A stretch of 64,000 nucleotides of DNA from Sinorhizobium numidicum (lineage in GTDB: Bacteria; Pseudomonadota; Alphaproteobacteria; Rhizobiales; Rhizobiaceae). The translations under genes were made by a program, and so were the position numbers. Under the pieces are notes generated by a model that saw nothing but the letters and a program-made list of their open reading frames with translations, was not told the origin of the DNA and ran no database searches. Every line of letters starts with the position of its first letter. Within the stretch, counting starts at the first letter, position 1. This document shows positions 51,700 to 61,697 of the stretch, in pieces. The stretch lies in contig NZ_CP120368.1 of assembly GCF_029892045.1 (NCBI RefSeq), positions 866,001 to 930,000 on the forward strand, written 5' to 3'.

Positions 51700-52939
51700 C
51701 GAGCGTTGCGACCGCCTCGACATGGGCCGACCAGAGAAACTGGTCGATCGGCGTCACCGATGTGATGCGGTAGCCCGCGGCAACGAGGATCGAGAGATCC
51801 CGTGCAAGCGTCACGGGGTTGCAGGAGACTGCGGCGATTTTTTTGACGCTCGAGCGGGCGAGCTCATGGCATTGCGCTTCGGCTCCGGCGCGCGGCGGAT
51901 CGAAAACGACGGCGTCGAAGACCTTCAACTCCTGCACCATCATCGGTCGGCGGAAAAGGTCTCGCTTCTCGATGGTTATGGGTTTCAGCCCTTGCGTCTT
52001 GCGGGCCGCAAAGTCGAGCGCCTTCAAGGCCTTGTCTTCGCTTTCGACGGCGTGGACCCGCGCTGTCCGCGCGATCCTGAGTGCGAAGGTGCCGATGCCT
52101 GAAAAGAGATCGGCGACGCGCTTTGATTTGCCGACGTGGCCCAGCACGCGTTCGGCCATTGCCTCTTCGGCCTCGCGGGTCGCCTGAGTGAAACTCCCGG
52201 GCGGCGGAGAGACAGTTACACCGCCGAAGCCGATCGCCGGCTTGACGGGCTCGACGATGATCTCGCCGTTCAGGCTGACGCGGGCAATGCCGCGCTCACC
52301 CAAGACCGTCTCGACTGTCGTGCGCCTCTGCTTGTCGCTGAGCTTGATACCTTCAGCGGCCAAATCGAGCCCGGTCTCCGTCTCAAGCACGGTGATGCGG
52401 AACGGCTCGGCGCTCGACGCCATGGCGGCGGCGATCCTGCGGATGGTCGCGAGCCGCGAGACGATGCCCGGGCTCGTGATGGGACATTCGCTGATCGCGA
52501 CGATATGGTGGCTCTCCGCCTGGTTGTAGCCGAGGAGCAGTTCCTTCTCAGTTCGCCGGGCGGTAAACACGACGCGGCGGCGCTCACCCGGTCGGGCGAT
52601 GATCAGCGGGCCAACCTCCGGCGTCAGACCTTTCGACTTCAATGCATCGATGACGAGGCTGCGCTTGAACGCGTGATAGAGTTCGTCGGAAGCGTGTTGC
52701 AGCGTACAGCCGCCGCAAGTGCCGTTGACGCCCTCGGGTCCGAAGTGGCGACATTTCGGTTCGACCCGCTGAGGGGAAGCCTCCTTCAGCGACATCAGCG
52801 TGCCGTGCGTCCTGTCGACCGCGAGGGTCACCGTCTCGCCGGGCAACGTGAAGGCTGCATAGACGTGGCCGGTTTCCGTCTGCGCGACGCCGTCGCCTTG
52901 CGCGCCCAGCCGACTGATCTTCACGGTTTCCGTGCTCAT
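51692..52939 (-). CDS. rlmD: 23S rRNA (uracil-C5) methyltransferase, RlmD/TrmA type
   Basis: A 415-residue class I SAM methyltransferase. An N-terminal TRAM-like region has an Fe4S4 cysteine cluster (CRHFGPEGVNGTCGGCTLQH). The C-terminal catalytic domain has VADLFSGIGTFAL, VFDPPRAGAEAQ and AVSCNPVTLARDL, where the Cys is the nucleophile. It makes m5U in 23S rRNA; the exact site follows the family rather than direct evidence. It overlaps tlyA by 4 bp (ATGA, 52936-52939), so both RNA-methyltransferase genes are co-transcribed. Confidence 0.9.
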   Translation of the reverse strand: MSTETVKISRLGAQGDGVAQTETGHVYAAFTLPGETVTLAVDRTHGTLMSLKEASPQRVEPKCRHFGPEGVNGTCGGCTLQHASDELYHAFKRSLVIDALKSKGLTPEVGPLIIARPGERRRVVFTARRTEKELLLGYNQAESHHIVAISECPITSPGIVSRLATIRRIAAAMASSAEPFRITVLETETGLDLAAEGIKLSDKQRRTTVETVLGERGIARVSLNGEIIVEPVKPAIGFGGVTVSPPPGSFTQATREAEEAMAERVLGHVGKSKRVADLFSGIGTFALRIARTARVHAVESEDKALKALDFAARKTQGLKPITIEKRDLFRRPMMVQELKVFDAVVFDPPRAGAEAQCHELARSSVKKIAAVSCNPVTLARDLSILVAAGYRITSVTPIDQFLWSAHVEAVATLEK

Positions 52940-53691
52940 GGCTTTCTTCCCGCGAGAAGAAATTCGCTGTTGCCGTCGCCGCCCGCGATCGGCGAGGGGA
53001 TGAGTCCGAGGCTCTGCCAGCCCATGTCCTCCACAAGCCAGCGTTCGAGCTCGGCCGCCACCGCCGGCGCGCTCTCCGGATCCTTGAGCAGACCGGCCTT
53101 GCTGATCGCGTCGCGACCGGCCTCGAACTGCGGCTTGACGAGCAGGACGCAGTGCGAGCCGGGCTCGGCCATGTCGAGCGCGGGCGGCAGCGCCAGTTTC
53201 AACGAGATGAAGGATACATCGGAAACGACGAAGGTGATGCTGCGGTCGCCGATATCCTCAGTCGTCATCGCTCGGGCGTTTAGCCCCTCGATATTGGTGA
53301 CGCGAGGATCTTGCGCAACGCGCGGATGTATCTGCCCGTGACCGACATCGACGGCAACCACATGGGCAGCCCCTCTCTTTAGCAGCACCTCGGTGAATCC
53401 ACCCGTCGACGCACCGATGTCGAGACAGGTTTTGCCCGAGGGGTCGAGCCCGAAATGGTCGAGCGCGGCGACGAGCTTCAGCGCCGCGCGGGACACATAG
53501 GCCTGTGCCGGGTCGTCGATGGTGATCGCAACGCCTTCGGCGAAAGTCGTGGCGGGTTTGGTCACGGTGCGACCATCGACCTTGACGGTTCCGCGCTGGA
53601 TCGCGTCACGCGCGCGGGCGCGGCTGGCGACGAGGCCCTTGTTTAGAAGCAATTGATCGAGGCGGATCATGACGTGCATTTCATTGGACAT
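52936..53691 (-). CDS. tlyA: TlyA family rRNA (cytidine-2'-O) methyltransferase
   Basis: A 251-residue protein with an N-terminal S4 RNA-binding domain (RLDQLLLNKGLVASRARARDAI) and a RrmJ-like methyltransferase domain (CLDIGASTGGFTEVLLKRGA, VVAVDVGHGQ, VSDVSFISLK, LVKPQFEAGRD). TlyA methylates 2'-OH of cytidines in rRNA; in mycobacteria its loss gives capreomycin resistance. The start at 53691 is the longest; MIRLDQ at residue 8 is another option. Confidence 0.92.
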   Translation of the reverse strand: MSNEMHVMIRLDQLLLNKGLVASRARARDAIQRGTVKVDGRTVTKPATTFAEGVAITIDDPAQAYVSRAALKLVAALDHFGLDPSGKTCLDIGASTGGFTEVLLKRGAAHVVAVDVGHGQIHPRVAQDPRVTNIEGLNARAMTTEDIGDRSITFVVSDVSFISLKLALPPALDMAEPGSHCVLLVKPQFEAGRDAISKAGLLKDPESAPAVAAELERWLVEDMGWQSLGLIPSPIAGGDGNSEFLLAGRKP

Positions 53692-53947
53692 GGTCCGTCA
53701 TGGCGCGTCATGCGGCGTATTGCAAGGGAGCGGGATAAGCGCCTTTGGATTAAGCGAAATTTAAGTCAAAAAATGCGAATCTTTCAGGGCTGGCAAAGCT
53801 CCCTCCCGACGAACCATGAACGGTTCCGTCCTCTGCCATATCCAATGATGCCTTTGGCGCGACCCGAAGCGGCTGGCCGTCTCCCACGGCACCGATCGGG
53901 TTGCGCTGCCCGATCCGCGTGTGTCCCTGAAACAGGATTCCACCTCA

Positions 53948-55878
53948 ATGTCTCTAAAAAACATTCCCCTTAGTCGCAAACTCGGCCTGACTTTTTGCGG
54001 CCTTATCGCACTCTTCCTGACCGTATCCGCGGTCGTCTATTGGAAAGCCGAACTCGCCAGGCAGTCGTCCGCCCGACAGAGCCAATCCGCCCGGCTCGTC
54101 AACCTCATCGATGAGGCTTCTCAGGCCATGCTGGAGCAGGCGGTCAATCTTCGAGGCTTCCTGCTCTTCCGCAGCGACAGCACCTATAATGACGTCTTCG
54201 CAAATCGCGAGCGCATGGGAAAAAATATCGCTGCCGCTCGCGAGACGGCCGCCGGCGAAACGCGATTGCTGGCCCTAATCGACAATATGCAGAAGGCTGC
54301 CGACGTCTATTTCAACGAACTCGCCAAACCGCAGCTGGAGGCGCGTCGCACGACCGAAATGCCGATCCTCGAGGTCATCGAGATCGGGCGCAACGCATCC
54401 AAGGGACAGCTTGACGCGTTTCGTGAGGCTGCTGCCCAGATCAAGGAAAAGGCACGTGGTTGGTCGGCCGAGCAGCAGGACCTTCAGGCAAACGCCACAT
54501 CGGTCCTCATGGCGGCTCTCGGCCTCGGCGCCGTCGCGGCAACCGTGGTGGCGGCCCTGATGGCCTGGATGCTTTCCCGGACGATCGTGCGGCCGATCGT
54601 CGGCATGACCGGCGCAATGGGCCGCCTTGCCGGCGGTGATCACGATATCGACGTGCCCGCCCTCGACCGCGAGGACGAAGTCGGTCAGATGGCCCGTGCG
54701 GTGCTCGTGTTCCGGCAGGCTGCGATCGAGAAGCTCAGGCTCTCCGGCGAAACCGAAAAGATGCGCAGCGCGGCCGAAGCCGAACGCAGCCGTAGCGATG
54801 CGGACAGGGCTCGCGAGGCCGCTGAAATCCGAGTTGCGATGGAAGCGCTTGGCAGCGGGCTTGCGGCTCTCGCCGAGGGCAATATTGCCCACCGGATCGA
54901 GGTGCCGTTCGCCGAGCGCCTCGATGCCCTGCGCATGGATTTCAACCAGTCGCTGGAGAAGCTTCAGGCAACTCTTCGTGCCGTCGGCGAAAACGCCGGT
55001 GCGATCAATGCGGGCGCCAATGAAATTCGCGAAGCCGCAAATGACCTGGCGAGACGCACAGAGCAGCAGGCCGCTTCCGTCGAGGAGACGGCGGCGGCGT
55101 TGGAGGAGATCACCACGACGGTGCGCGATTCGACCAAGCGCGCGGAGGATGCAGGCGTTCTGGTCGATCGCACCCGAGCGGGAGCGGAAAAATCCGGCGA
55201 TGTCGTCCGCCGCGCCGTCAGTGCCATGCATGAGATCGAAAAGTCGTCCGGGGAGATCTCCAACATCATCGGCGTTATCGATGACATTGCTTTCCAGACC
55301 AATCTCCTCGCGCTGAATGCCGGCGTCGAGGCCGCACGCGCTGGCGAAGCGGGCAAGGGCTTTGCGGTCGTGGCGCAGGAAGTTCGCGAGCTCGCCCAGC
55401 GCTCGGCCAACGCGGCCAAGGAGATCAAGGCCCTGATCATGATGTCCGGCGAACAGGTTCGCGCCGGCGTGCACACCTCGTCGGCCAGACGGGCGAGGCC
55501 CTCGAAACGATCGTGACCGAGGTGCGCGAGATCAATCAGCACGTGAGCGCCATCGTCACGGCAGCACGCGAGCAGTCGACCGGACTGCAGGAGATCAATA
55601 TGGCCGTCAATTCGATGGATCAGAGCACGCAGCAGAATGCGGCAATGGTCGAGCAGTCAACCGCCGCGAGCCACGGACTCGCGCGCGAGGCCGCAGCTCT
55701 GGATCAGCTCATTTCACAATTCAAGCTGGGCCGCCGTCTCGAAACGACTGCGGCGGTGACGAGCGCTTCAGCGGCATCGAAGCCGATTGCTTCTCCTGCC
55801 CGACTGCTCAGCCAAAAAGTGGCGAGATCGTTCGGTTCTGCGGCGGCGGCGCAAAGCCAGGATTGGACCGAGTTCTGA
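53948..55878 (+). pseudogene. Methyl-accepting chemotaxis protein with C-terminal frameshift
   Basis: A chemoreceptor with helix 1 (residues about 11-32), a small periplasmic helical-bundle domain, helix 2 (about 184-208), HAMP and MCP signal domain. The frame runs normally through [22 protein letters not shown], then after about 508 residues becomes [14 protein letters not shown] and stops at 55516. The alternative frame continues [14 protein letters not shown]..., to a stop at 55878, ending QDWTEF. Removing two bases (AC in CACAC, 55471-55475) restores 642 residues. The lost part holds methylation helix 2 and a CheR-type pentapeptide. Start chosen at 53948; a GTG at 53921 is an alternative. 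Confidence 0.87.
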
Positions 55879-55905
55879 TGGCGTCCTGACGATCTTGCCT
55901 AACGC

Positions 55906-55938
55906 GAAGGCCCGGCGAAAATGTCGGGCCTTCTTCTT
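55906..55938. terminator. Bidirectional intrinsic terminator
   Basis: Stem GAAGGCCCG (55906-55914) and CGGGCCTTC (55925-55933), then TTCTT on the plus strand. It lies between the receptor and the convergent dxs 3' end. Confidence 0.78.
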
Positions 55939-55951
55939 GAAGTAGAATGCC

Positions 55952-57889
55952 TCAGCCCGCCGCGCCGAGGCCAACCGCGTGCTTCTGGCCGAGCGCCTGG
56001 AACACGGTCGAGACGATGCCTGCGCGATCGAGGCCTGCGCGAGCGTACATCGCTTCCGGTTTTGCCTGTTCCATCCAGACGTCGGGCATCACCATCGGCC
56101 GCACCTTAAGGCCGCCGTCGAGCAGGCCCTCTTCGGCAAGGAAATGCAGTACCTGGCTCGCAAAGCCGCCGATCGCGCCTTCCTCGATAGTGATCAAGAC
56201 CTCGTGGTGGCGGGCGAGCTGACGGACCAGATCATGATCGAGAGGCTTAGCAAATCGCGCGTCGGCGACCGTTGTCGAGAGGCCGGAGGCGTCGAGGTCT
56301 TCGGCCGCCTGCAGACAGTCTGCAAGCCGGGTGCCGAATGAAAGCAGCGCTACCTTCGTTCCCTCCTTGACGATGCGGCCCTTGCCGATCTGAAGGATCT
56401 CGCCGCGCTCCGGCAGTTCGACGCCCACACCTTCACCACGCGGATAACGGAAGGAAATCGGCCCTTCGTCGTAGGCCGCGGCGGTGCGCACCATATGCTT
56501 CAACTCCGCCTCGTCGGCAGCAGCCATCACAACGAAGCCGGGCAGGGTGGCAAGGTAAGTCGTGTCGAAGGAGCCGGCATGCGTCGGCCCGTCGGCGCCG
56601 ACGAAGCCGGCGCGATCGATCGGGAACCGGACGGGCAGGCCCTGGATCGCCACGTCATGAACGACCTGATCATAGGCGCGCTGCAGGAAGGTCGAATAGA
56701 GTGCGGCGAAGGGCCTGTAGCCTTCGGCGGCGAGCCCTGCGGCGAAGGTCACGGCGTGTTGCTCGGCGATACCGACATCGAAGCAGCGTGACGGATGAAC
56801 GGCCGCAAACCTGTCGAGACCGGTGCCGGTCGGCATCGCTGCGGTGATCGCGACGATCTTGTCGTCGAGGCTTGCTTCCTGGGTGAGCGCTTCGGCAAAG
56901 ACCGAGGTATAGGCTGGGGCATTCGGCTTTGCCTTGGCCTGCGCGCCGGTGATCACATCGAACTTGTTGACGCCGTGGTATTTGTCGGCGGCGGCTTCCG
57001 CCGGCGGATAGCCCTTGCCCTTCTGCGTCACCACATGAATCAGCACTGGCCCTTTGGCATTGTCGCGAACGTTGCGGAGCACCGGCAGCAGATGGTCGAA
57101 GGAGTGCCCGTCGATCGGCCCGATATGGTAGAAGCCCATTTCCTCGAAGATGGTGCCGCCGGTGACGTAGCCGCGTGCATGCTCGACGGCCCGGGTGATC
57201 GCCCGGTCGACGGTCTTGCCGAGATAGGCGGTAAGCTTCTTGCCGACTTCGCGGATACCCATGTAGGTCCGCCCGGAAGCAAGCCGCGCGAGATAGGCGC
57301 TCATCGCGCCTGTCGGCGGCGCGATCGACATGTCGTTGTCGTTGAGGATGACGATCAGGCGGGCATCGAGTGCTCCGGCATTGTTGAGCGCTTCGAAGGC
57401 CATGCCGGCCGACATGGCGCCATCGCCGATCACCGCGATGACATTGCGGGCCTTGCCGTCGAGGTCGGCGGCGACGGCCATGCCAAGACCGGCAGAGATC
57501 GACGTCGAGGAATGCGCGGCACCGAAGGGATCATACTCGCTTTCAGCGCGCCGGGTGAAGCCGGAGAGGCCGCCTTCCTGGCGCAGTGTGCGGATACGGT
57601 CGCGCCGCCCGGTCAGGATCTTGTGCGGATAGCACTGGTGGCCGACGTCGAATATCAGCCGGTCGTCGGGTGTGTTGAAAATCTTATGGATGGCGATCGT
57701 CAATTCGACCACGCCGAGGCCGGCGCCGAGATGGCCGCCGGTGCGTGACACCGCATCGATCATTTCCGCGCGCACTTCGCTTGCCAGTTGCGGCAAGTCC
57801 CTGTCGTCGATCTTCTTCAGATCGGCGGGGAACTTAACCTTATCAAGCAAGGGAGTCGCCGGCATCGGATTGGTTGGCAGTTGTGTCAC
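55952..57889 (-). CDS. dxs: 1-Deoxy-D-xylulose-5-phosphate synthase
   Basis: A 645-residue thiamine-diphosphate enzyme, first committed step of the non-mevalonate isoprenoid pathway: pyruvate + glyceraldehyde-3-phosphate to DXP. Motifs: [46 protein letters not shown] with the Mg/TPP-binding region, [15 protein letters not shown] and [16 protein letters not shown] at 57889 ([18 protein letters not shown] follows) has GAGG eight bases upstream; the ATG at 57865 has no ribosome binding site. It pairs functionally with ispE, though the two are 46 kb apart. Confidence 0.95.
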   Translation of the reverse strand: MTQLPTNPMPATPLLDKVKFPADLKKIDDRDLPQLASEVRAEMIDAVSRTGGHLGAGLGVVELTIAIHKIFNTPDDRLIFDVGHQCYPHKILTGRRDRIRTLRQEGGLSGFTRRAESEYDPFGAAHSSTSISAGLGMAVAADLDGKARNVIAVIGDGAMSAGMAFEALNNAGALDARLIVILNDNDMSIAPPTGAMSAYLARLASGRTYMGIREVGKKLTAYLGKTVDRAITRAVEHARGYVTGGTIFEEMGFYHIGPIDGHSFDHLLPVLRNVRDNAKGPVLIHVVTQKGKGYPPAEAAADKYHGVNKFDVITGAQAKAKPNAPAYTSVFAEALTQEASLDDKIVAITAAMPTGTGLDRFAAVHPSRCFDVGIAEQHAVTFAAGLAAEGYRPFAALYSTFLQRAYDQVVHDVAIQGLPVRFPIDRAGFVGADGPTHAGSFDTTYLATLPGFVVMAAADEAELKHMVRTAAAYDEGPISFRYPRGEGVGVELPERGEILQIGKGRIVKEGTKVALLSFGTRLADCLQAAEDLDASGLSTTVADARFAKPLDHDLVRQLARHHEVLITIEEGAIGGFASQVLHFLAEEGLLDGGLKVRPMVMPDVWMEQAKPEAMYARAGLDRAGIVSTVFQALGQKHAVGLGAAG

Positions 57890-57980
57890 GCTGCATGCCT
57901 CGTGCGCACCGAAGGACGGCGCGCGAATGTTGATGGGTCCGTTAGAACGGCTGTTTAGACGCAATCGTCGTTGAATGCAA

Positions 57981-58009
57981 AATTAGGCTTTCCTGCGTCT
58001 TCAACCAAG
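57981..58009 (-). promoter_or_regulatory. Candidate promoter of dxs
   Basis: On the minus strand CTTGGT (complement of 58004-58009) and CTAATT (complement of 57981-57986) are 17 bp apart, a moderate match to CTTGAC-N17-CTATAT, about 92 bp ahead of the dxs start. Confidence 0.4.
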
Positions 58010-58022
58010 AGCTTAACGAAAA

Positions 58023-58946
58023 TTACCTTTCGGGCAAAGGCACGAACTCTTCCTCATCCCCCGGCACGATCTCGAAGCGCCCGGTGCGCCACTCTTCCTT
58101 GGCCTTATCGATCCGCTCCTTGGAGGAGGAAACGAAGTTCCACCAGATGTGACGCGGCGAAGCCAGGCTAGCACCCCCGAAGAGCATCACGTGGCAACCC
58201 TTTGCGCCGGCAGTGATGGTGATTTCATCCCCCGGCCGGAAAACGAGAAGCTGATTGTCGGCGAAATGATCGCCGGCGATGATCGCTTCGCCGGAAAGAA
58301 TATAAAGCGCGCGTTCCTCCCAATTGGCGGCGAAGGGCGCGCTTCTGCCCGCCTCGATCGCCAGATCGACATAGATCGTGTCGGTGAAGACGGAGACCGG
58401 CGAGCTTCCGCCTTCAAAATTGCCGATGACCACCCGCGCCCGAACGCCGCCGTCGGCAAGATGGGGCAGCATGTGTTCTTCAGTGTGATCGAAGACGGGA
58501 TCGATCTCTTCCTTGCCGTCGGGGAGTGCCAGCCAGGTTTGCAGTCCAGAGAGCGAGCGTTCATGGCCGCGCTGGTTTTCCGGCGAGCGCTCGGAATGCA
58601 CGATGCCGCGCCCGGCGGTCATCAGGTTCACGTCACCGGGACGGATCACCATCTCGGTGCCGAGGCTGTCACGATGCTTTATCTCGCCGTCGAAGAGATA
58701 GGTGACGGTCGAAAGACCGATATGCGGATGCGGGCGGACATCGATTGCCTCGCCCGCCCGAAGCAGCGCCGGTCCCATACGATCGAAGAAAATGAAGGGG
58801 CCGACGAGGCGGCGCCTCGCCGTCGGCAACGCTCGGCGCACCTGCAGGCCGCCGATGTCACTGGTGCGTGGAATGATGAGGTGCTCGATGGCATCACAGG
58901 CGGGTTTGTCGCCGGCGAGCGGATCGGGACCAGGAAAGAAGGACAT
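58023..58946 (-). CDS. Pirin family protein
   Basis: A 307-residue bicupin. RPHPHIGLSTVTYLFDGEIKHRDSLG in pieces (RPHPHIGLS, HRDSLG) and MTAGRGIVHSERSP give the metal-binding His and Glu residues of the N-terminal cupin. Pirins have quercetinase or regulatory roles; the substrate here is unknown. It follows the dxs gene on the same strand upstream, with its stop about 134 bp from dxs, and is probably separate. Confidence 0.9.
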   Translation of the reverse strand: MSFFPGPDPLAGDKPACDAIEHLIIPRTSDIGGLQVRRALPTARRRLVGPFIFFDRMGPALLRAGEAIDVRPHPHIGLSTVTYLFDGEIKHRDSLGTEMVIRPGDVNLMTAGRGIVHSERSPENQRGHERSLSGLQTWLALPDGKEEIDPVFDHTEEHMLPHLADGGVRARVVIGNFEGGSSPVSVFTDTIYVDLAIEAGRSAPFAANWEERALYILSGEAIIAGDHFADNQLLVFRPGDEITITAGAKGCHVMLFGGASLASPRHIWWNFVSSSKERIDKAKEEWRTGRFEIVPGDEEEFVPLPER

Positions 58947-59054
58947 GGCAGTCGCTCCCGTTGGTGGGCGTTCCGGTTGAAACTAGCGGTAAACCCCTCA
59001 ACGCGGTAGCGGCTCTTCGAAGACGCAGCGTTTCCGGTTTCAAGCCTTTGCCGC

Positions 59055-59312
59055 TCACTGCTCTGCGTCGAGCGGCTCCACGCCCTGCGGTCTGCCCGCA
59101 CGATCGAGGCGGATTTTCTCGATACGGTCCTCGGCCGCCTTCAACAGCGTCTCGCAATGCTTCTTCAAAGCCTCGCCGCGCTCGTAGATTTCGATGGACT
59201 TGTCGAGCGCGACATCGCCGCGTTCAAGCGCGGAGACGATGCGTTCCAGTTCTTCGACCGCCTGCTCGAAGGAGAGGGTAGAAACGTCCGGTTGCTGGAT
59301 GCTGGTGTCCAT
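59055..59312 (-). CDS. xseB: Exodeoxyribonuclease VII small subunit
   Basis: An 85-residue helical protein with [42 protein letters not shown] in typical XseB blocks ([24 protein letters not shown]). It is the small subunit that binds XseA in single-strand DNA degradation; xseA is not in the window. Its start is 3 bp after the stop of the histone-deacetylase-like gene, so it is co-transcribed. Confidence 0.94.
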   Translation of the reverse strand: MDTSIQQPDVSTLSFEQAVEELERIVSALERGDVALDKSIEIYERGEALKKHCETLLKAAEDRIEKIRLDRAGRPQGVEPLDAEQ

Positions 59313-59315
59313 GAA

Positions 59316-60248
59316 TTACCCTCTCAGAAGTCTCAAGATATGCATGCCGGCCGACTCGGCGAGCCCCTGCAGATCGTAGCCGCCCTCGAGCAGGCTGACG
59401 ACACGGTGGCCGGCGCTTTTACTGGCCATGTCCATGAGGCGCCCGGTGGCCCAGTCGAAGTCTTCGGCAACAAGGTTGATCTGGGCCAGCGGATCGCGAT
59501 GGTGAGCGTCGAAGCCGGCGGAAACCAGAATGAAGTCGGGTCGGAAATTGTCGAGCGCGGCGAGCACGCGGCTGCGGAAGGCATCGCGGAAATGCTCGCT
59601 GCCGCTGTTTGGCGACAGCGGCGCGTTTACGATGTTGTGCTTGACCCCGGTCTCGTCCTTGGCGCCGGTGCCCGGATAGAGCGGCATCTGGTGAGTGGAA
59701 CAGAAGAGCACTGACGGATCGTCCCAGAAGATGTCCTGTGTGCCGTTGCCGTGGTGAACGTCCCAGTCGACGATGGCGACCCGCTCCGCGCTATGCGCCT
59801 TCTGTGCGTGGCGCGCGGCGATCGCCACCGTGTTGAAGAAGCAGAAGCCCATCGCCTTGTCCTTTTCGGCGTGGTGCCCCGGCGGGCGGGCCGCGACGAA
59901 GGCGTTATCGGCCCCGCCGGAGAAGACCGCGTCCACGGCAGCAACCGCACCGCCGATCCCTGTCAAGGCTGCCTCAAGGCTCAGCGGACTGGCATAGGTG
60001 TCCGCTTCGATCTGGTTTATATCGTCGCCGTCCGGGATCGCGCGCTTGATCGACCGCAGATGCTCTTCCGTATGGGCGAGCAGCACCAAATCTTCATCGC
60101 TTTTCAACGCCTCCAGGCGCTTGAGCTCCGTAAAATTCGGGTGCTCCAGCGCAAGGTTCAGCGCCTTCAGCCGATCCGGCCGCTCAGGGTGCCCCTCCGG
60201 AACCTTGTGTTCCAGGAAAACTGGGTTTTCGTAAAAATGCGTGGTCAT
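59316..60248 (-). CDS. Histone deacetylase superfamily protein (acetoin utilisation/amidohydrolase type)
   Basis: A 310-residue arginase/deacetylase fold enzyme. Conserved blocks are RPPGHHAEKDKAMGFCFFN, IVDWDVHHGNGTQDIFWDD and LVSAGFDAHHRDPL, with the Asp-His-Asp zinc ligands visible (D and H in DWDVHHGN, D in GFDAHH). In bacteria these act on acetylated small molecules or polyamines rather than histones. It is the first gene of the unit with xseB. Confidence 0.92.
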   Translation of the reverse strand: MTTHFYENPVFLEHKVPEGHPERPDRLKALNLALEHPNFTELKRLEALKSDEDLVLLAHTEEHLRSIKRAIPDGDDINQIEADTYASPLSLEAALTGIGGAVAAVDAVFSGGADNAFVAARPPGHHAEKDKAMGFCFFNTVAIAARHAQKAHSAERVAIVDWDVHHGNGTQDIFWDDPSVLFCSTHQMPLYPGTGAKDETGVKHNIVNAPLSPNSGSEHFRDAFRSRVLAALDNFRPDFILVSAGFDAHHRDPLAQINLVAEDFDWATGRLMDMASKSAGHRVVSLLEGGYDLQGLAESAGMHILRLLRG

Positions 60249-60311
60249 GCCCGGAAACTAGTGCGCGAACGGTCAGAGGTCCATGGCGGAACACCGTGAA
60301 AGTGTCGATTT

Positions 60312-61280
60312 TCAACAGCGCGGATCGAGCAGGATCTTGCCGTTGCGAAGCGGGTCGGCCTGATGCGCCAACGCATCGGCAAGCCGGCTTAACGGGTAGG
60401 TTGCGGCCATCGGGCTTGCGAAAAGGCCGTCGCGCAGGCCAGCGAAGCTCCGCGCAAAGGCCGCTTCAATCGCTTGGCGATCGGCCGAATGCACCCAGGT
60501 CCTGAGCCAGAGGTAGGCGAAAAGGACGCCGGAGCGGCGGCTGATTGCCGCCTGCGGCACCGGCACGCCGCTGAGCGCCCCATATTGGATGAAGGTCCCG
60601 CCGGGGCGAACGGAGCGGCTGATCAGCTCGCCGGCCAGCCCGCCGCCGACGGCATCGAGTACGGCGTCGAAGTCGATGTGCGGGGGAAGGTCGCTCCCGT
60701 CGCTCACAATCACGCGGTGAGCATTGCCAAGACGGACGCGGCTTTTTTCGCTGCGAAGGATTGCCGTCGGCGCCATGCCTTCGAGAGCCAACAGCCTCAA
60801 CAACATTCCGCCGATCGCAGAGCCGGCAGCGGTCACGGCGACGCTGCGCCCCTCGAGCGAACCGAAATGCGTCCGCAAGGCTTCGATAAGCCGAAGCGCG
60901 GTTAGCGGATTGACGTAGCACGCGGCGGCCTGTTCGTCGGTTATATCGTCCGGCACACGGAAGCACCATTCGGCCGGGCGTATGAGGAATTGCTGCCATA
61001 GGCCGCTTGCCCCGATCGGAAGGACGCGGTCCCCCGGCCTCAGATCTCGCACGCCCGGTCCAACGCGGCTGATAACGCCGACGCCTTCGAAGCCGGGCAC
61101 GAAGGGCAGTTCGGTGCGGGCGCGATAGGCGCCGGTCACGGGAATGAGGTCGGACGGGTTGATCGCCGCGAGCGATATCGCGATCTCGATCTCGCCGGCA
61201 GCCGGGGCCACGCGCTCGGCATCCACAAGTTCGATGACTTGTTCGGGATCGCCAAACTGTCTAACGAGGGTGGAGAGCAT
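60312..61280 (-). CDS. Zinc-type alcohol dehydrogenase/quinone oxidoreductase family protein
   Basis: A 322-residue medium-chain reductase. Motifs: FVPGFEGVGVISRVGPGVRDLRPGDRV, AAACYVNPLTALRLI and VAVTAAGSAIGGMLLRLLA (NADP-binding region). No structural-zinc Cys set is visible, so it belongs with the zinc-independent quinone or enoyl reductase-like group. The ATG at 61280 follows GAGGCCCCTTGCC; it is 15 bp from the divergent thioesterase start. Substrate unknown, but the neighbourhood suggests CoA or lipid metabolism. Confidence 0.85.
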   Translation of the reverse strand: MLSTLVRQFGDPEQVIELVDAERVAPAAGEIEIAISLAAINPSDLIPVTGAYRARTELPFVPGFEGVGVISRVGPGVRDLRPGDRVLPIGASGLWQQFLIRPAEWCFRVPDDITDEQAAACYVNPLTALRLIEALRTHFGSLEGRSVAVTAAGSAIGGMLLRLLALEGMAPTAILRSEKSRVRLGNAHRVIVSDGSDLPPHIDFDAVLDAVGGGLAGELISRSVRPGGTFIQYGALSGVPVPQAAISRRSGVLFAYLWLRTWVHSADRQAIEAAFARSFAGLRDGLFASPMAATYPLSRLADALAHQADPLRNGKILLDPRC

Positions 61281-61295
61281 GGCAAGGGGCCTCGC

Positions 61296-61697
61296 ATGGA
61301 CGGCACGCATCGGGAAAATGTCACGGAAATCCGCATTCCTTTTCGCGATATAGACATGCACGGGCATATGCACAATGCGGCCTATTACGCGCATGCGGAA
61401 GCAGCACTCGCCAATCTGTGGCGGCATCGGCCGGCGGTAAAGGGCGAGCCTGCCTATCTCGTTCGCCGTTCAGCCTGCGTCTACCATCGAGGACTGCGTT
61501 TCGACGAGCCGGCCAGGTTCACGGTAAGTGTCGCGAAGGTCGGCGGCAGTTCCTTAAGCTTCGCCGTGCGGGTCGAGGCGGCCGACCAGCTGTCGGCGGA
61601 GGTCGAAATCGTCTGGGTCGCCGTCGATCCCGTTCGCCACAGACCCTTGCCGGTTCCCGCCGCTACCCGCGAATGGCTTACGGCTTACATGGCCTGA
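61296..61697 (+). CDS. Hotdog-fold acyl-CoA thioesterase
   Basis: A 133-residue 4HBT-type thioesterase. FRDIDMHGHMHNAAYYAHAEAAL holds the expected Asp and Asn residues of the 4-hydroxybenzoyl-CoA thioesterase-like active site. The ATG at 61296 is preceded by AAGGGGCCTCGC. It is divergent from the alcohol dehydrogenase gene with 15 bp between starts and overlaps the 3' end of the thiolase gene by 13 bp (convergent). Confidence 0.85.
   Translation: MDGTHRENVTEIRIPFRDIDMHGHMHNAAYYAHAEAALANLWRHRPAVKGEPAYLVRRSACVYHRGLRFDEPARFTVSVAKVGGSSLSFAVRVEAADQLSAEVEIVWVAVDPVRHRPLPVPAATREWLTAYMA

Noticed and set aside
54275..55474. 399 aa minus-strand frame opposite the second chemoreceptor
   Set aside because: Antisense shadow; similar shadows occur opposite the first receptor, as expected from the repetitive MCP coding pattern.
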